Assembly (NCBI GenBank): GCA_003141915.1
Contig: PLNY01000257.1
Span: 1 to 5,612 of the forward strand
From: Anaerolineae bacterium
Lineage (GTDB): Bacteria; Chloroflexota; Anaerolineae; Anaerolineales; Villigracilaceae
Reading direction: 5' to 3'
DNA length: 5,612 bases
Shown here: piece after piece, positions 4,407 to 5,612 of the stretch
Numbering within the stretch: the stretch's first letter is position 1
Layout of the letters: each line of letters starts with the position of its first letter
Program-made: the position numbers and the translations under genes
Notes under the pieces: model-generated
What the model saw: the letters and a program-made list of their open reading frames with translations, nothing else
The model's database searches: none
What the model was told of the DNA's origin: nothing

Positions 4407-5612
4407 ATGAATCGAAACGAAATTCTCAGCTCTCTAAAACAGAATCCTGAAGTCTCTGTGTTGATTGTCGGCGCGGGCATCAATGGCATTGGCGCCTTCC
4501 GCGACCTGGCATTGAACGGTGTGGATGTTCTGCTTGTTGACCGCGCTGATTTTTGTTCCGGCGCCAGCGCGGCTTCTTCACACCGGGCGCACGGCGGCAT
4601 TCGATATTTGGAAAACGGAGAATTTCGCCTGGTGCGCGAAGCGGTGCAGGAACGCAACCGCTTGATCCAGAACGCGCCGCACCTCGTCAAGCCTTTGCCG
4701 ACGACGGTTCCAATGTTCAAGGTTTTTTCCGGTTTGTTGGATGCCCCGCTTAAATTTATGCGCTGGCTTGATAAACCGTCGGAACGCGGCTCCATTGTAA
4801 TAAAGATTGGTTTGATATATTACGATGCTTTTACCGGACACTCCGCGCAGCGCATTATGCCGCGCCATCAATTCCAAAACCGCAAGGCTTCCCTCGCACA
4901 CTGGAATAAACTCAACCCAAAGATCATCCATACGGCAACCTATTATGACGGTGCGATTCTCCAGCCTGAACGATTGGCACTCGAACTCATTCTGGATGCA
5001 GAGACGGATAATCCGAATGCGCGCGCAGTGAACTATATGAGTCTCGTGGGCGGAAACCATGATACGCTTCTTCTCCGCGACGAATTGACGGATACCGTTT
5101 ACGACGTTAAACCTCGTCTGGTGATTAATGCCGCCGGCCCATGGATTGATTTTGCGAATCGAATCCTCGGACTCTCGACTCATTTCATCGGTGGCACGAA
5201 AGGCTCGCACCTCGTTCTCGATCATCCCGAACTTCGTAAAGCAATCGGAGATCATGAATTCTTCTTCGAGAACAAGGATGGAAGAATCGTATTGATCTTT
5301 CCGTTATTCGACCGTGTTTTGGTCGGCACGTCCGACATTGAGATTGAGAATCCCGATGAGGCCAACTGTACGGAAGAAGAAGTGGATTATTTTCTGGAGA
5401 TGATCGCCCGCGTTTTTCCAACGATCAAAGTCGCGCGGGAAAATATAGTCTACCGCTTTAGCGGAGTCCGACCGCTGGCGGCCAGCCATGAAAAGAACAC
5501 TAGTCAGATCACGCGCGGCCACGAAATCCAGGCGGTGAGCGGCGATTGGACCGGATTAAGTTTTCCGGTTTATTCGCTGGTCGGCGGCAGGTGGATATCC
5601 TTCCGCGCGTTT
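4407..5612 (+). CDS. glpD: FAD-dependent glycerol-3-phosphate dehydrogenase, N-terminal part
   Basis: 402 codons are open to the window end; the family is usually about 500-550 aa, so the C-terminal domain is missing. The enzyme oxidises glycerol 3-phosphate to dihydroxyacetone phosphate with FAD, at the membrane, passing electrons to quinone. The FAD-binding motif is GAGING (G22, G24, G27) with an acidic residue, D45, at the end of the second strand. The family blocks HGGIRYLENGEFRLVREAVQER (62-83), YYDGAILQPERLALEL (179-194), INAAGPWID (240-248), VGTSDIE (306-312) and YRFSGVRPL (349-357) follow in order. R355 corresponds to the phosphate-contacting arginine. The last motif, usually GGKxTTxR, here reads GGRWISFR, a K-to-R and TT-to-IS change. 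The ATG at 4407 has only a weak GGA upstream; an in-frame TTG at 4395 is the alternative. No strong promoter is seen. GlpA-type subunits are the other possible name. Confidence 0.9.
   Translation, partial: MNRNEILSSLKQNPEVSVLIVGAGINGIGAFRDLALNGVDVLLVDRADFCSGASAASSHRAHGGIRYLENGEFRLVREAVQERNRLIQNAPHLVKPLPTTVPMFKVFSGLLDAPLKFMRWLDKPSERGSIVIKIGLIYYDAFTGHSAQRIMPRHQFQNRKASLAHWNKLNPKIIHTATYYDGAILQPERLALELILDAETDNPNARAVNYMSLVGGNHDTLLLRDELTDTVYDVKPRLVINAAGPWIDFANRILGLSTHFIGGTKGSHLVLDHPELRKAIGDHEFFFENKDGRIVLIFPLFDRVLVGTSDIEIENPDEANCTEEEVDYFLEMIARVFPTIKVARENIVYRFSGVRPLAASHEKNTSQITRGHEIQAVSGDWTGLSFPVYSLVGGRWISFRAF

Noticed and set aside
4578..5255. A long minus-strand frame of 225 codons opposite the glycerol-3-phosphate dehydrogenase
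   Set aside because: The plus-strand frame has a continuous set of family motifs through the same bases. The antisense product shows no recognisable domain.
1..5612. Hidden defence system, CRISPR array, tRNA gene or phage-type attachment site
   Set aside because: Repeats were looked for at several scales on both strands. Only the IS ends, the target duplication, the 15-bp tandem unit and the hairpins listed were found, and every sizeable gene belongs to a known family.

Overview
The window looks like ordinary chromosomal DNA from a bacterium of the Chloroflexota type (Anaerolineae-like). This is an inference from the split P-protein (gcvPA start), the glycine riboswitch ahead of gcvH, an apparently leaderless fmt and general protein flavour. 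Base composition looks close to balanced. No marker gene settles the taxonomy. There is no CRISPR array, tRNA or rRNA, and no multigene accessory system that I can see.

Positions 1-845 (minus strand) hold the front of a glycine-cleavage operon. In transcription order it has a consensus-like sigma70-type promoter (817-845), a tandem two-aptamer glycine riboswitch (612-792), an intrinsic terminator as expression platform (581-613), gcvH (166-543) and the first 41 codons of gcvPA (1-123, cut by the window edge). The logic is glycine-sensed control of glycine breakdown.

Positions 879-2693 hold a small Tic20-like/DUF4870 membrane protein gene (928-1290, minus) with its own promoter and a strong terminator. 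Next to it is a complete ISAs1-family insertion sequence of 1311 bp (1373-2683), with perfect 15-bp terminal inverted repeats and a 10-bp target duplication. The IS sits in what was a short divergent spacer between the DUF4870 gene and fmt. Its transposase (400 aa, D126/D189/E329) is intact. The leader carries a hairpin whose 3' arm contains the Shine-Dalgarno sequence and whose 5' arm lies upstream of the predicted start of the native transcript. This is the layout expected for protection against translation from read-through transcripts.

Positions 2694-5612 (plus strand) hold three housekeeping or stress genes, each probably separately expressed. They are fmt (methionyl-tRNA formyltransferase, probably leaderless, with the IS just upstream), a rubrerythrin with a C-terminal rubredoxin domain followed by a terminator, and the N-terminal 402 codons of an FAD-dependent glycerol-3-phosphate dehydrogenase that runs off the window. 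I see no shared pathway among them. The most interesting items are regulatory: the riboswitch and terminator, the RBS-sequestering IS leader, and the fmt promoter immediately beside the IS target duplication.
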